Notes: generated from the letters alone by a model not told the origin. DNA of 13,445 nucleotides from an uncultured Bacilli bacterium (GCA_934133115.1 CAKPAV010000014.1:1-13445), one strand, 5' to 3'. Shown: positions 1-8,359, counted from the stretch's first letter. Program-made: numbers and translations.

Positions 1-1739
1 ATATTATCTTGAATCGAATAGGTTACATTAGAGGAAATAATATTTTCTTTTATATTTCCTAAACTAGATGAATTTTCATGTACTACTTCTTTTATTACTA
101 TATTAGAGGAATCAATGGTTATAGTTTCTCCATATGAACCACCAACAAAGTATTTTTTCTTTACGCTAGAAGTATCTAGCTTTAATTTAGATTCAGCGTA
201 ATCAATGCAAATTTTCCATGAAACTTCTCTATATGTTTGAAATTTAAATGGTAAAGATAACATAGAATCCGTAAATAGCGATTCCGTTATTATTGATTTA
301 TAATTTGCAGGATATGATGTTAAGTATTTAGAAAAATCTGAATATTCTATTTCTTTAATAACTTCATCATTATGGTTATAACATTTTAGAATTGCATTCT
401 CTCCAAAGTCTAATAGCTCATTAGCATGGAAATTTACTTTTGCATTGCTTAATTCAACTCTAACTATATAATCATCTGTTTGACCTTCTACAATAGCTGT
501 AAATGTGTAGGTTAATAAACCAAAATACTTTGTATTTAATGAATATGTAATATCAAATTGCAAAATTGATTCATCCAATGAAACATTGTCACCAATATTA
601 GAATTAACACTAGGATCTTCATTATATTCAATATCATTCAATGAAATAGATGTTCCATCAGAATATAAAAGATAACCACTATTTTTTACATCAATATTAC
701 TTGTACTAAAGATTTCGCCTTGTTTATATGAATTCTTAATAGTTATATTGTTGAATTTTGTATTTCCTGTGGCTAATTGAACGAAAGTTTTTGTGCCTGA
801 AAAAAACACTGTTGTATTATCATTAACAGCATAAGAAAAAGATAATGTTGTAGCGTTATAATCCCAAATTGTTTTTGATAATCTAGATTCATCTAATGCT
901 GTTTCAACAATTGTAGATAAAGTTTTATAATCATTCTTTCTAATGTATACCAAAGAAAAATGATTTAAAAAAGTGCTGTCTATTTTTTTGCCAACGTATA
1001 TTTTATAATCAGTTTCATTTTCTTTAATTTCATATTTTTTTGTTCCAAAATCAGAAATTGTCAATGTCCAAGAAAAATATGTACCTGAAAATCTTGCTTC
1101 TATTGTAACTGAACCAATGTTTGATTCTGTATAATAGCCAGCGCTTGGAATTGTCTTATAATAATCTGCAGCGCTGCAAATTGCTGACCACGATTCATAG
1201 CTATTTGTGCTTATTGTTTCAATAGAGCCAGCTGATGCTGATGAAATAGTCCTTTGTTGTTTAACTACTGTTATTCCTATTCCATCAAGATTTACTGGTT
1301 CATATGGCTCAAAAGATGTTTTTTGTGGATTTACTTTTCTTGTGTAAGTTGCCCATTGAACAGTTTTTTCAACTTCTTTAAAGACCATGTAATAATATTC
1401 TTGTCCACTATAAGTGCACTTGATAAATCCTTGATTTTCATAGTCAGGAGCAACAGCATTGTTTCCGTTTTTAATCTTTATATTATTCCTATCTGAATAT
1501 TTAGTGATATCACCAGTTTTGAAAATTATAATTGCCCCAACAGTTAAATCATAAGGTCCAGACAAAGTGGTTTTATACTTTGTATAACTTTTCCCACCAA
1601 TTGATAAAGTTCCATTAGAAGAAAAATAACTACTATGACTTGAACCGACAAATCCATTCCATCCTTTTGTGGCGAAAGAAGAATTGAATGTGGATTCTGT
1701 AAAAGGTAAAACATATGTATTGTAAAAATTATTAGCCAT
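1..1739 (-). CDS. Large phage structural (tail/hub-like) protein, 3' end outside window
   Basis: This frame stays open from the ATG at 1739 to the left edge, so at least 579 residues are visible and the C-terminus is missing. The start (MANNFYNTYV) overlaps the end of the upstream gene by 8 nt in the string AATGGCTAA, which suggests translational coupling. The protein is rich in Ser, Thr, Asn, Tyr and Gly with alternating polar and aromatic residues. It shows no signal peptide, no membrane segment and no catalytic motif, as expected for a beta-rich virion protein. A stretch near residues 155-160 (PYEPVNLD) resembles, from memory, a segment of phage stabilization/tail-hub proteins. Its place after capsid, connector and stabilization-like genes supports a tail or hub role. 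I do not recognise it firmly; a receptor-binding or tail-fibre protein is the main alternative. Confidence 0.75.
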   Translation of the reverse strand, partial: MANNFYNTYVLPFTESTFNSSFATKGWNGFVGSSHSSYFSSNGTLSIGGKSYTKYKTTLSGPYDLTVGAIIIFKTGDITKYSDRNNIKIKNGNNAVAPDYENQGFIKCTYSGQEYYYMVFKEVEKTVQWATYTRKVNPQKTSFEPYEPVNLDGIGITVVKQQRTISSASAGSIETISTNSYESWSAICSAADYYKTIPSAGYYTESNIGSVTIEARFSGTYFSWTLTISDFGTKKYEIKENETDYKIYVGKKIDSTFLNHFSLVYIRKNDYKTLSTIVETALDESRLSKTIWDYNATTLSFSYAVNDNTTVFFSGTKTFVQLATGNTKFNNITIKNSYKQGEIFSTSNIDVKNSGYLLYSDGTSISLNDIEYNEDPSVNSNIGDNVSLDESILQFDITYSLNTKYFGLLTYTFTAIVEGQTDDYIVRVELSNAKVNFHANELLDFGENAILKCYNHNDEVIKEIEYSDFSKYLTSYPANYKSIITESLFTDSMLSLPFKFQTYREVSWKICIDYAESKLKLDTSSVKKKYFVGGSYGETITIDSSNIVIKEVVHENSSSLGNIKENIISSNVTYSIQDN

Positions 1740-2592
1740 TATCAATTGTTCCCCTTTCCTCGATTATTAAAGAAAAATTAGCCATATCTTTTTTTGCGTC
1801 TTTACAAATTAAAGGTGCATCTAATGTATACTCATAAAATGTTGTTTTAGTTTTTTCAGTTTCATTTTTGGATGTACCACTAAGCATTTTGTTTTTTCTC
1901 CACATTGTTAAAAGATTGGCTTTATCTAATTGTGCCCTTCCACTAACTATCGAATTTTTATATGTTATAGAAATTGAAGTTGTTGGAATTGGTGTTAACA
2001 AACTATTCTCAACCGGAAAAAATTGAATTACTGATTCTCCATATTGATCTTTTAAAAATCTTAAACACATGTATTTATTTCCGCCTAAAAACCAAAATTT
2101 ATTTCCACCAACAAAAGCAAAACTTTTATTATCTAAAAATTCATAACATTGGCTATAATATAGGCCGTCATTTCCTTTGACTGAATTCTTATTAAAAATA
2201 ATTGGAAGCATTTCCATTTGTGAAGTGTTAAAATCTTTGATTTCGTAAAGTAATTTACCAACATGAGCGATAAAATGTTCTTTACCATCTTCTGCAACAA
2301 ATTTCCATAATCCATTAAAATTAACGCCATTTTCTTTAACTACATCGTCAACAATTTCATCATCGAAATCTTTTTTAATGTATTTAAATGATTTAACATG
2401 ATAAATTTCTTCAATACCATTTCTTTTTTGGACAATGCCATTTTTATAAATATAATTGAGTAAATCAATAGCACGTGAGCTATCAACCAAAAATCTTGGA
2501 GTTGAATAGTCAACTCCACCAAATTTTGATATTGTTAGGTTTTTTCTAGTTGATTGTGATAAATCATAATGCTTAAATGAACTTTTTTTCAT
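1732..2592 (-). CDS. Putative stabilization / tail-hub protein (N-terminal part of the family)
   Basis: Predicted length is 286 aa. I chose the ATG at 2592 over a TTG at 2601, because the TTG lies inside the last codons of the upstream gene. The ATG follows that gene's TAA by one base, with an AGGA about 9 nt upstream. Residues about 23-59 read KFGGVDYSTPRFLVDSSRA followed by a DLLNYIYKNG.VQKRNG stretch. This matches, by recall, the N-terminus of phage stabilization/hub proteins: a G-V-D motif, then R-A-x-x-x-x-N, then a K/R-R-x-G turn. Those proteins sit below the portal and seal or nucleate the tail. Family members are usually much longer, and here the frame ends after 286 residues while another large frame starts inside its stop, so the protein may be split. 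The rest looks beta-rich and has no catalytic motif. The function is inferred from motif and position. Confidence 0.72.
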   Translation of the reverse strand: MKKSSFKHYDLSQSTRKNLTISKFGGVDYSTPRFLVDSSRAIDLLNYIYKNGIVQKRNGIEEIYHVKSFKYIKKDFDDEIVDDVVKENGVNFNGLWKFVAEDGKEHFIAHVGKLLYEIKDFNTSQMEMLPIIFNKNSVKGNDGLYYSQCYEFLDNKSFAFVGGNKFWFLGGNKYMCLRFLKDQYGESVIQFFPVENSLLTPIPTTSISITYKNSIVSGRAQLDKANLLTMWRKNKMLSGTSKNETEKTKTTFYEYTLDAPLICKDAKKDMANFSLIIEERGTIDNG

Positions 2593-2593
2593 A

Positions 2594-3259
2594 TTACTCA
2601 ATCCTATATTTTGTTGTTATTTTGTTTTGTGAAAAAGGTGTTTGTTGCTCTTCCAAATCATCGAAATATTGTTCTGAACGAGTTATATGCATATTAGCTA
2701 ATTCAGGAGCAATTGGCTCAAGTAAACGGCCAGCTGCATATTCAATTATGTACGAACACATTGTTTCAGTAATTCCATAATCTTTTTTTAAATCAACATC
2801 TTTTTTTTCAATAATGTTGTTGTTATCAGTAAAAAAATAAATATCATCTTTAGAAAAGTGGCAAATATCTTGGATGTATTCAAGATATAATTCATTATCA
2901 CTGTTTGAAGTAACAAGTAATTTATCTTTACCAAATTCTCTAAATTCAACATGTACATAATTGCCATTTAATAATGAAAACACATTTATAATTTTATTTA
3001 TGTCGTAAGCCAAAGTACCTAAATCTATTATTCCGTTCTTATTTGCTTTTCCAATTAACTCAATTTTGTGCTTTATCTTATTTCGATCACTTAATCTATG
3101 AATAGCTTCGTTAATAGGTGAAAATGCATTGTTTATAGAATTTTTATAATCTAGATCATTATCATATTCTCCACGAACAAAAGCTTCATATGTAAAACCA
3201 GTATCTTCAAGGTATTTTACATTTTTTACAACTTCATATACTAATTTGGATAATTGCAT
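2594..3259 (-). CDS. Putative head-to-tail connector / adaptor protein
   Basis: Predicted length is 221 aa. The ATG at 3259 has a clear GGAGGT ribosome binding site 5-6 nt upstream, immediately after the tRNA gene. The N-terminal half is mixed alpha/beta. The C-terminal part (about residues 158-195) contains TETMCSYIIEYAAGRLLEPI and then a helix with NMHITRSEQYFDDL. That pattern resembles small connector proteins that dock beneath the portal, although I cannot name a family with certainty. The stop codon lies one base before the next gene's start, so the two are probably co-translated. Its place between the capsid genes and the stabilization-like gene fits a neck component. A tail-completion or other minor virion protein is also possible. 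Confidence 0.6.
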   Translation of the reverse strand: MQLSKLVYEVVKNVKYLEDTGFTYEAFVRGEYDNDLDYKNSINNAFSPINEAIHRLSDRNKIKHKIELIGKANKNGIIDLGTLAYDINKIINVFSLLNGNYVHVEFREFGKDKLLVTSNSDNELYLEYIQDICHFSKDDIYFFTDNNNIIEKKDVDLKKDYGITETMCSYIIEYAAGRLLEPIAPELANMHITRSEQYFDDLEEQQTPFSQNKITTKYRIE

Positions 3260-3274
3260 AAACTACCTCCATTT

Positions 3275-3363
3275 TGGCGGAGATTATAGGATTTGAACCT
3301 ATGCTGCTTTTAGGCACTAAATGGTTAGCAACCATTCCCCTTAAACCACTTGGGTAAATCTCC
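3275..3363 (-). tRNA. tRNA-Ser(GCU), CCA encoded
   Basis: The minus strand folds into a full class II tRNA. The acceptor stem is GGAGATT/AATCTCC with discriminator G and an encoded CCA. The D arm is closed by CCC/GGG. The anticodon stem is AATGG/CCATT around loop TTGCTAA, giving anticodon GCU at 3327-3329. The variable arm is long, with TGC/GCA pairing, as expected for tRNA-Ser. The T arm is ATAGG/CCTAT around TTCAAAT. It would read AGC and AGU codons. It lies on the sense strand inside the late operon, directly upstream of the ribosome binding site of the connector-like gene, so it is probably cut from the virion mRNA. No canonical base looks missing. Confidence 0.95.
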
Positions 3364-3385
3364 ATTTAGAACTTTTTTTAACGAA

Positions 3386-3400
3386 GAAGTTCATAACTTC
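3386..3400. other. Small inverted repeat between tRNA-Ser and the 67-aa gene
   Basis: GAAGTT and AACTTC form a perfect 6-bp stem with a 3-nt loop. It lies in the 64-nt gap between the 67-aa gene and the tRNA. On the transcribed (minus) strand it is followed by TTCGTT and then a run of A, so it is not a normal rho-independent terminator. It could help expose the tRNA 5' end for processing, but that is a guess. Confidence 0.3.
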
Positions 3401-3427
3401 GGCTATATATAGGAGAACGATAGCAAG

Positions 3428-3631
3428 CTAAATAATTCCTTTTCGAAGCAATAAATCTCGAACAGTTTTTGAAACTTTAACATCTTCACCAACAGGAATT
3501 TGAATGGCAACTCCATTTACATAAACACATTCAGTTACATAATTTGGATTGTTTTTGTCTGCTCTAATCCTGATTGAAATTTGTTCTTCTTTTTTTAAAA
3601 AATCTAATGTTTCTTCTTCTGACAAAATCAT
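3428..3631 (-). CDS. Small conserved phage protein of unknown function (67 aa)
   Basis: The ATG at 3631 has a strong AGGAGG site 7 nt upstream. The protein begins with an acidic helix (SEEETLDFLKKEEQ). Its core, VYVNGVAIQIPVGEDVKVSK, reads as a beta strand, turn, strand, then a short helix VRDLLLRKG at the C-terminus. I recall similar short proteins with a V-N-G-x-x-x-x-I-P-x-G core encoded just after capsid genes in phages of low-GC bacteria, but no role is known to me. A minor capsid, decoration or assembly protein is plausible from position. A strong hairpin separates it from the upstream capsid gene, so its expression could be set separately. It has no cysteine pair, membrane segment or enzyme motif. 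Confidence 0.75.
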   Translation of the reverse strand: MILSEEETLDFLKKEEQISIRIRADKNNPNYVTECVYVNGVAIQIPVGEDVKVSKTVRDLLLRKGII

Positions 3632-3654
3632 AATTTTTCCTCCTAGATTTTGAA

Positions 3655-3685
3655 TAGAGGCATGAGAACATTTTTCATGCCTCTA
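3655..3685 (-). terminator. Strong hairpin after the major capsid gene (partial terminator or mRNA stabiliser)
   Basis: A perfect 11-bp inverted repeat (core arms AGAGGCATGA / TCATGCCTCT) encloses a 9-nt loop. It starts 11 nt beyond the capsid stop codon. On the minus strand it is followed by ATTCAAAATC rather than a U run, so termination would be weak or absent. Hairpins here often protect abundant capsid mRNA or partly reduce downstream expression. That role is inference; the stem itself is plain in the sequence. Confidence 0.55.
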
Positions 3686-3696
3686 AGTTTTAATAA

Positions 3697-4956
3697 TTAA
3701 ATAACTTCAACAGTAACTAATGTTGCTAAATTGCCTTTTTCAACTACAATACGTGTTAAGCCTTTTTTAATTGCTTTAACTTTACCTTTTGTAGTTGCAG
3801 GTGTTACTGGGTTTGTTCCAGCTGCAGCTGTTGCGGCATCTACAGTAGCAATCGTTGCATCTAATGATGAATAAGATACGCTAGATTGAATATCCTTACC
3901 ATCGCCATCTGTTGCTGTTAATTCATAAGTTTCACCAACTTTAAGTTTTAACACAGAAGCATTAACGTTAATGTTAGAGGCAGCTTCATTTGTTCGAACT
4001 AAATGTGAACGTTTTGTATTATCGAATACATCAACACTTGCAATATCTGTTGCAGATTGATAACCAGTAACACAAATAGCGTCATCAAAAACATAAAATC
4101 CGTGTCCATCAACATGTAAGCCAATAGCACCTCTTTGTTTTAATGGGTCATTTCCTAAGCCACCTAATGGTGTGAAAATAATTTGTGCATTTAAATTATC
4201 GTAAGAACAAATACTTACAGGGAATTCATCTTTTGATGTTTTACCATATGCAATAAATGGATAACCTTTAGACGAATCTTTTTGGAATGCTTGTAAACGA
4301 GATTTAATAACTCTAAATCCGCCAATTTCACCAATTTCACCATTAACAACAGCTTCTTTTTCTGTTGTATGTGTAATAATATCTTTATAGGCTACAAGCA
4401 TTTTATCTGCAACTTCAGGAGCAACTTTAAGTTTGTAGAAGCCTCCAAATGTCACAGCATTATTTTTATAAAGCATCGTTGACAATTGTAATAAGTCTGT
4501 TAATTTTAATAAATCAATACTAGTTACAATATTTGCTGAAGAAAGATATGCATCAGCAATTTTTTCATCATGATAAGTTTTAAAAAGGTTTTGTAAAAAT
4601 TTGCTACATCTCTTTTTGATGTCAGTCCATGCGTGATTTAATGCTTTGTTAGTAAAAGGATAGAACCAACCATTTTCGTTAACAGCAACTGAGAATTCAG
4701 CTTCGTTAATTTTTTCTGGATCAGGTGTAACACCTTCTACTAATCCGTTTTTATATCTATCGGATGTCTTATCGATTTTTGGTAGATATGAACGTGTGAA
4801 TGTCATAGATGTTTTATTTTCATCTAAAGGAACATGATTTACTTCACTAAATAATTCTCCTTCATGTTCGGCTGAATAAATAATAGAATCATTGATTTGC
4901 TCTTTTTCTTCAATTGGCAAATCTCCTAATTTAATAATTTCTCCAAAAGTTTTCAT
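3697..4956 (-). CDS. Major capsid protein, N4-gp56-like, with C-terminal Ig-like (Big_2) domain
   Basis: Predicted length is 419 aa, with an ATG at 4956 after a strong AGGAGG site. The protein forms the head shell. Residues about 1-325 match the N4-gp56 capsid pattern: EGVTP at 74-78, a following strand with ENGWFYPFTNKALNHA, a central helical part (KIADAYLSSANI), and near the end of the fold DPLKQRGAIGLHVDGHGFY at about 270-288 followed by VFDDAICV. Residues about 332-419 form a separate Ser/Thr/Val-rich module ending in GKVKAIKKGLTRIVVE, typical of a bacterial Ig-like Big_2 fold. Such domains on capsids are usually surface-exposed and bind carbohydrates or mucus. The preceding gene encodes a scaffold-like protein, as expected. 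The family call rests on recalled motifs, not a search. Confidence 0.9.
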   Translation of the reverse strand: MKTFGEIIKLGDLPIEEKEQINDSIIYSAEHEGELFSEVNHVPLDENKTSMTFTRSYLPKIDKTSDRYKNGLVEGVTPDPEKINEAEFSVAVNENGWFYPFTNKALNHAWTDIKKRCSKFLQNLFKTYHDEKIADAYLSSANIVTSIDLLKLTDLLQLSTMLYKNNAVTFGGFYKLKVAPEVADKMLVAYKDIITHTTEKEAVVNGEIGEIGGFRVIKSRLQAFQKDSSKGYPFIAYGKTSKDEFPVSICSYDNLNAQIIFTPLGGLGNDPLKQRGAIGLHVDGHGFYVFDDAICVTGYQSATDIASVDVFDNTKRSHLVRTNEAASNINVNASVLKLKVGETYELTATDGDGKDIQSSVSYSSLDATIATVDAATAAAGTNPVTPATTKGKVKAIKKGLTRIVVEKGNLATLVTVEVI

Positions 4957-5015
4957 AATTTTAAATTCCTCCTAAATCACTTTTGTTTTTAAGGAACTAA
5001 AATCACAATTTAAGA

Positions 5016-5840
5016 CTAAATAAGTCCTTGTCTTTTAAGCTCCTTGATTTTTGCTTCATGACTTAATTGAGAATATGAAGATTTTTCTATTTGCTTTCCT
5101 CCACCCGCGCTAGGTGATGAACCATTTTTTCTTGCTTCCTTATTCTCTTGTTCTTCTTCTTCATTCTTTTTTGCTGATGAAGAAAGAGAGTTCTTTAAAG
5201 TCATAAATTTTTCATAAATTGTCGTTAAGGGTTGTTTACCAAGTTTTTCACTAGCGTAATCATTGAACAAAGGATCATTTAAAAGACTTTTTATATCAAC
5301 TGTTTTGTATTTACTTCTAAAGTCTGTTATATCACTTTTAATTTTTTCTTCTTCGGTTTGTCTTTGCTTAGCATCATTGGATTTTTTTAAATCATCTTCG
5401 CGCGCCAATTTTGATAACTCTTCTGGCAAATCGTTGATTGGGTCACCGCCACGAGCTTCAATCTCACATTGAATTTCATAGATTTTAAGATCGTGTTTAT
5501 CCTTAATAGGTTTTTTGGTAAATTTGTTTTCTTTTACAGAATCCAATTTCCCTTTTTCATAAGCCTCTTTACGAATACGCTCTTCATTTTCTTGCTTTTC
5601 CCTTTGCTCTTTTTCTCGTCTTAAACGAGCTTGTCGAGCATTTTCCTCTCGTGATTGCTTTTTCTTTGTCTCTTCTTCATTTGAATCTTCTTTATTAGAA
5701 TCATCCTTATTGTGATTTTCATTTTCGTCATCTGAAGAGTCATCATCGAAATCTTCATCATCGAGTAAATCTTCCTCGTCTGAATCTTCGCCAAATAATT
5801 GAAGATTAAGAGGGAATTTTAATTTGTTTTCTTTTTCCAT
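5016..5840 (-). CDS. Scaffold-like head assembly protein
   Basis: Predicted length is 274 aa. I chose the ATG at 5840 because an AGGAGA site lies 7 nt before it; the longer frame from a GTG at 5858 would place that site inside the coding region. The N-terminus has the NLQLFGE motif (about residues 12-18) seen at the start of many phage scaffold and capsid proteins. A very acidic stretch follows (about 18-60, mostly Asp, Glu, Ser and Asn), then a long charged coiled-coil region (about 60-115) and a helical second half. The C-terminus is short and basic (IKELKRQGLI), where scaffold proteins often contact capsid subunits. It has no protease triad. Its place between portal and major capsid genes is the usual scaffold position. 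Confidence 0.82.
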   Translation of the reverse strand: MEKENKLKFPLNLQLFGEDSDEEDLLDDEDFDDDSSDDENENHNKDDSNKEDSNEEETKKKQSREENARQARLRREKEQREKQENEERIRKEAYEKGKLDSVKENKFTKKPIKDKHDLKIYEIQCEIEARGGDPINDLPEELSKLAREDDLKKSNDAKQRQTEEEKIKSDITDFRSKYKTVDIKSLLNDPLFNDYASEKLGKQPLTTIYEKFMTLKNSLSSSAKKNEEEEQENKEARKNGSSPSAGGGKQIEKSSYSQLSHEAKIKELKRQGLI

Positions 5841-5857
5841 TTTTCTATCTCCTGACA

Positions 5858-5872
5858 CGGTAGTGGCTACCG
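5858..5872. other. Perfect hairpin in the portal-scaffold intergenic gap
   Basis: CGGTAG / CTACCG form a 6-bp GC-containing stem with a 3-nt loop, 10 nt before the scaffold ribosome binding site on the minus strand. No U run follows. It could tune scaffold translation or be an mRNA-processing site. It stands out because the surroundings are AT-rich. Confidence 0.4.
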
Positions 5873-5952
5873 AATGACATTTTTACGCTTTTGACTTGCG
5901 AATATTTTGATTTTTGCCCTATTCAATGGGAAATATAATCAAAGCCTAAAGG

Positions 5953-8091
5953 CTATTGAGTATCAGTAGTTATATCAGAGCCAGAAATCCCCCTAGAATT
6001 GAGAGATTTTCCAGCTCCTTCTGTAACTTGGTTATTAGAAGCTTTTCCAGAAATCATTTGATTTTGTGCACCAATCAATTTATTGGCAACACCAATTTTT
6101 TGAGTAAATTCTTTCATTAAATTTTCTGCATAATTCTTTCTGTATTCACTTTGTGCTTCTAATTCTTTTGCATAGTTAGCCATTTGTTGCAAGCTTTGAA
6201 TCGCTTTTGCTAATTGTTGTTTTAATTGATAGTTTTCACTTTGTTTTTGTCTCTCAATAACAGCTTTTAAAGCGTGCTTTGTATGTTGAGTAACTGTTGG
6301 ATTTACATTTATATACATTTCAAGAATTTCTGGGTCCATATTTTGAATTCCGCCATTCATTAACAATGTATCCCACATTTGTGATTCAGCAAGTTTACTA
6401 TCAACAAGACCTTGCATAACATCAATATTGATATCAAAGTTAGAACCATATATTTCTTTTCCAGAGAACTCTTTGATTCTTATCTTTTTAGTTGGATTAC
6501 TTAAATCAACATTACCAATATCTAATTCAGAGCCTTGTTCTCTTAAAACTGTTTGCTTTTTCTCTAATCTCTTTCTAGCTGCTTCATCTTTTTCAACTTG
6601 ATAATCTTCTTTTTCATATGTGTATTTAGCTTTATCAACATAGAACTTATAAAACATCAATCGAATTGCTGCTTTGTCTTTGCAAAATTTCCAAAACAAT
6701 TGTTGTTGTTGTTCAATAGAAGAATTTGCTTGTTTAATCATTTGTTGAATTGCATAACCAGAAATATCTTGATTAGATACCGAGCCATCCATGACGTCAT
6801 TGAAACCACCAAATACTCTAGCTAGGGCGATAAATTTATCAATAAATTCAATAACACCATTAGGCATAGGTTGACTTTCGGCAAATTTTATTCCCCAGCC
6901 ATTTGTAAATCTTGAATGATCGGTAATTACTTGGCCGGGCTCGTTAGTTATTTCTTGGCCAGCCAATGCGCCTTCTTTTGCAAAAATTTTATTATAAGCA
7001 TTATTTTCAACACATTTAAGCATCATGGATATTGCAAAGTTAATTCCTTTTTGTGTTGGTATTAACCCTTTGATATCAGATCTTCCGTAAAACGAATTGT
7101 TGATTTTGAAAAGTTCTAAATCAGCAAATGGATATAATGAGAATTTTTCTTTGACAGTTTTATAATCACTATCTTTAAATTCGTTACTTTCGTGCATTTG
7201 AATTATTAAATCTTCATAATCTATTTTGTAATCTGGTACTTTTTCAAAATAGTCATCGCCTTTATCAGATTGTATTTTTTTCTTATAATCATCGACTATT
7301 TTCTTTACTGTTTTTTTCATCGACTTACTAACTTGCGGAGAAAGAGGATGTGGATATTCAAAGAGATCTACGTTTTTTGTGGAACACATAAAATACACTT
7401 CTCCATTGATTCTAAAAAATCTTGTATGCAATGTGGCAAGTCCATGATTGATAAATTCTCTATCTTCATCTTGAGAATAATTATCAGGAACAATGCTCTC
7501 TTGAATTTTCTTTTTTTCTGTATCGGATTCTCTTTCTACCATATCGCGAAGAGCACCGACTTCTTCATCCTTCCAAAACATTACCCATTTTTGATTTTGG
7601 ATATCTTTTAAATGTGGATTAGCTACTGCAAATTTCAGAATATCTATTTGTTCTAGAACGAGTCCGCCTTTATAAATTCCTTTGTACGATGTATCATCTT
7701 CATCCCATCGATAATACACAACGGAAGTTCCGTTATTTAATGAGTCTAAGCAACTTTGAAAGTCTTCAGTTTTTTCGTTTAACTTTGACATATTATATTC
7801 ATCAAACCTTTGAAGTTCAGTACAATCAATATCTTCATTATCGGAAACAAATTGAATATAACGCGGAGTACCTACAATTTTTGCTGCTTTTAAGTTTGAA
7901 GAAAATGAGCAAACGTTAAGAGTAATTCTTAACATATTTTTGAAATTTTTATTTGGATATTGTTCACCATTATAAAAATTTTGAGCTTCTTGAACATATT
8001 TATTGAAGTTTGTTTTTCCCTTCCATTGTTCATCCAATAGAAAAAGGCTATAGTTTATTGTTTTACTCGCTTCTTGTTCCATTTGGATCAT
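5953..8091 (-). CDS. Portal protein
   Basis: Predicted length is 712 aa. The portal forms the dodecameric ring at one capsid vertex through which DNA enters and leaves. Supporting features are a conserved early segment (NFYNGEQYPNKNF at about 38-50), the central FYGRSDIKGLIPTQKGINFA stretch, and the downstream VFGGFNDVMDGSV...ISGYAIQQMIKQ segment that resembles the stem and wing region of portals found with N4-gp56-type capsids. A long Gln/Lys/Glu-rich coiled coil fills roughly residues 600-685, followed by a Ser/Gly/Asn-rich tail. The length suits the P22-like class. Two starts are possible: ATG 8091 with AGAGG only 3 nt upstream, or ATG 8082 with AGGAG 10 nt upstream; I keep the longer one. 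It overlaps the preceding small gene by 29 nt (20 nt with the shorter start). Confidence 0.9.
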   Translation of the reverse strand: MIQMEQEASKTINYSLFLLDEQWKGKTNFNKYVQEAQNFYNGEQYPNKNFKNMLRITLNVCSFSSNLKAAKIVGTPRYIQFVSDNEDIDCTELQRFDEYNMSKLNEKTEDFQSCLDSLNNGTSVVYYRWDEDDTSYKGIYKGGLVLEQIDILKFAVANPHLKDIQNQKWVMFWKDEEVGALRDMVERESDTEKKKIQESIVPDNYSQDEDREFINHGLATLHTRFFRINGEVYFMCSTKNVDLFEYPHPLSPQVSKSMKKTVKKIVDDYKKKIQSDKGDDYFEKVPDYKIDYEDLIIQMHESNEFKDSDYKTVKEKFSLYPFADLELFKINNSFYGRSDIKGLIPTQKGINFAISMMLKCVENNAYNKIFAKEGALAGQEITNEPGQVITDHSRFTNGWGIKFAESQPMPNGVIEFIDKFIALARVFGGFNDVMDGSVSNQDISGYAIQQMIKQANSSIEQQQQLFWKFCKDKAAIRLMFYKFYVDKAKYTYEKEDYQVEKDEAARKRLEKKQTVLREQGSELDIGNVDLSNPTKKIRIKEFSGKEIYGSNFDINIDVMQGLVDSKLAESQMWDTLLMNGGIQNMDPEILEMYINVNPTVTQHTKHALKAVIERQKQSENYQLKQQLAKAIQSLQQMANYAKELEAQSEYRKNYAENLMKEFTQKIGVANKLIGAQNQMISGKASNNQVTEGAGKSLNSRGISGSDITTDTQ

Positions 8092-8359
8092 ACTCCTCTA
8101 CTTTCGCAGCAAACATTTCCTTTATCTCATCAGTAATTGATCGTGCTCCTTCTTTTTGAGCTTTACTTTTGTTTTCTTGAGTAACAAGAATAGTTTGCTT
8201 AAACTCTCTTAATTCTTGAATTTCTTTTTCTAATTCAGGAATTTGTTTTATCTTAAGAAGATCTTCTTCAGTAATACCAAGAACGCAAAGTGCATTTATG
8301 ATTCTTTTTGCATTTTTAAATTCTCTATTTGTAATTTTTGTTATTCCTTTTAATCCCAT
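8063..8359 (-). CDS. Small coiled-coil protein between terminase and portal genes
   Basis: Predicted length is 98 aa. The ATG at 8359 has GAGG about 10 nt upstream, lying in the last codons of the large terminase gene, so the two are probably coupled. The start overlaps the terminase stop by 10 nt and the stop overlaps the portal start. It has a short basic N-terminal helix (REFKNAKRIINAL), then GITEEDLLKI and a heptad-like coiled coil (PELEKEIQELREFKQTI), and ends in charged residues. I do not recognise a family. The position suggests a packaging or assembly helper. The gene is almost certainly real because it fills the space between two essential genes with coupled starts on both sides. Confidence 0.75.
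   Translation of the reverse strand: MGLKGITKITNREFKNAKRIINALCVLGITEEDLLKIKQIPELEKEIQELREFKQTILVTQENKSKAQKEGARSITDEIKEMFAAKVEEYDPNGTRSE

Noticed and set aside
1254..1496. Plus-strand open frame inside the large structural gene
   Set aside because: It is an antisense shadow of a long continuous minus-strand frame and has no ribosome binding site. The same holds for the other plus-strand frames between 1974 and 10427.
5943..5954. AGCC-TAAA-GGCT hairpin at the portal stop codon
   Set aside because: The stem is only 4 bp and is not followed by a clean U run, so it is too weak to call a terminator.
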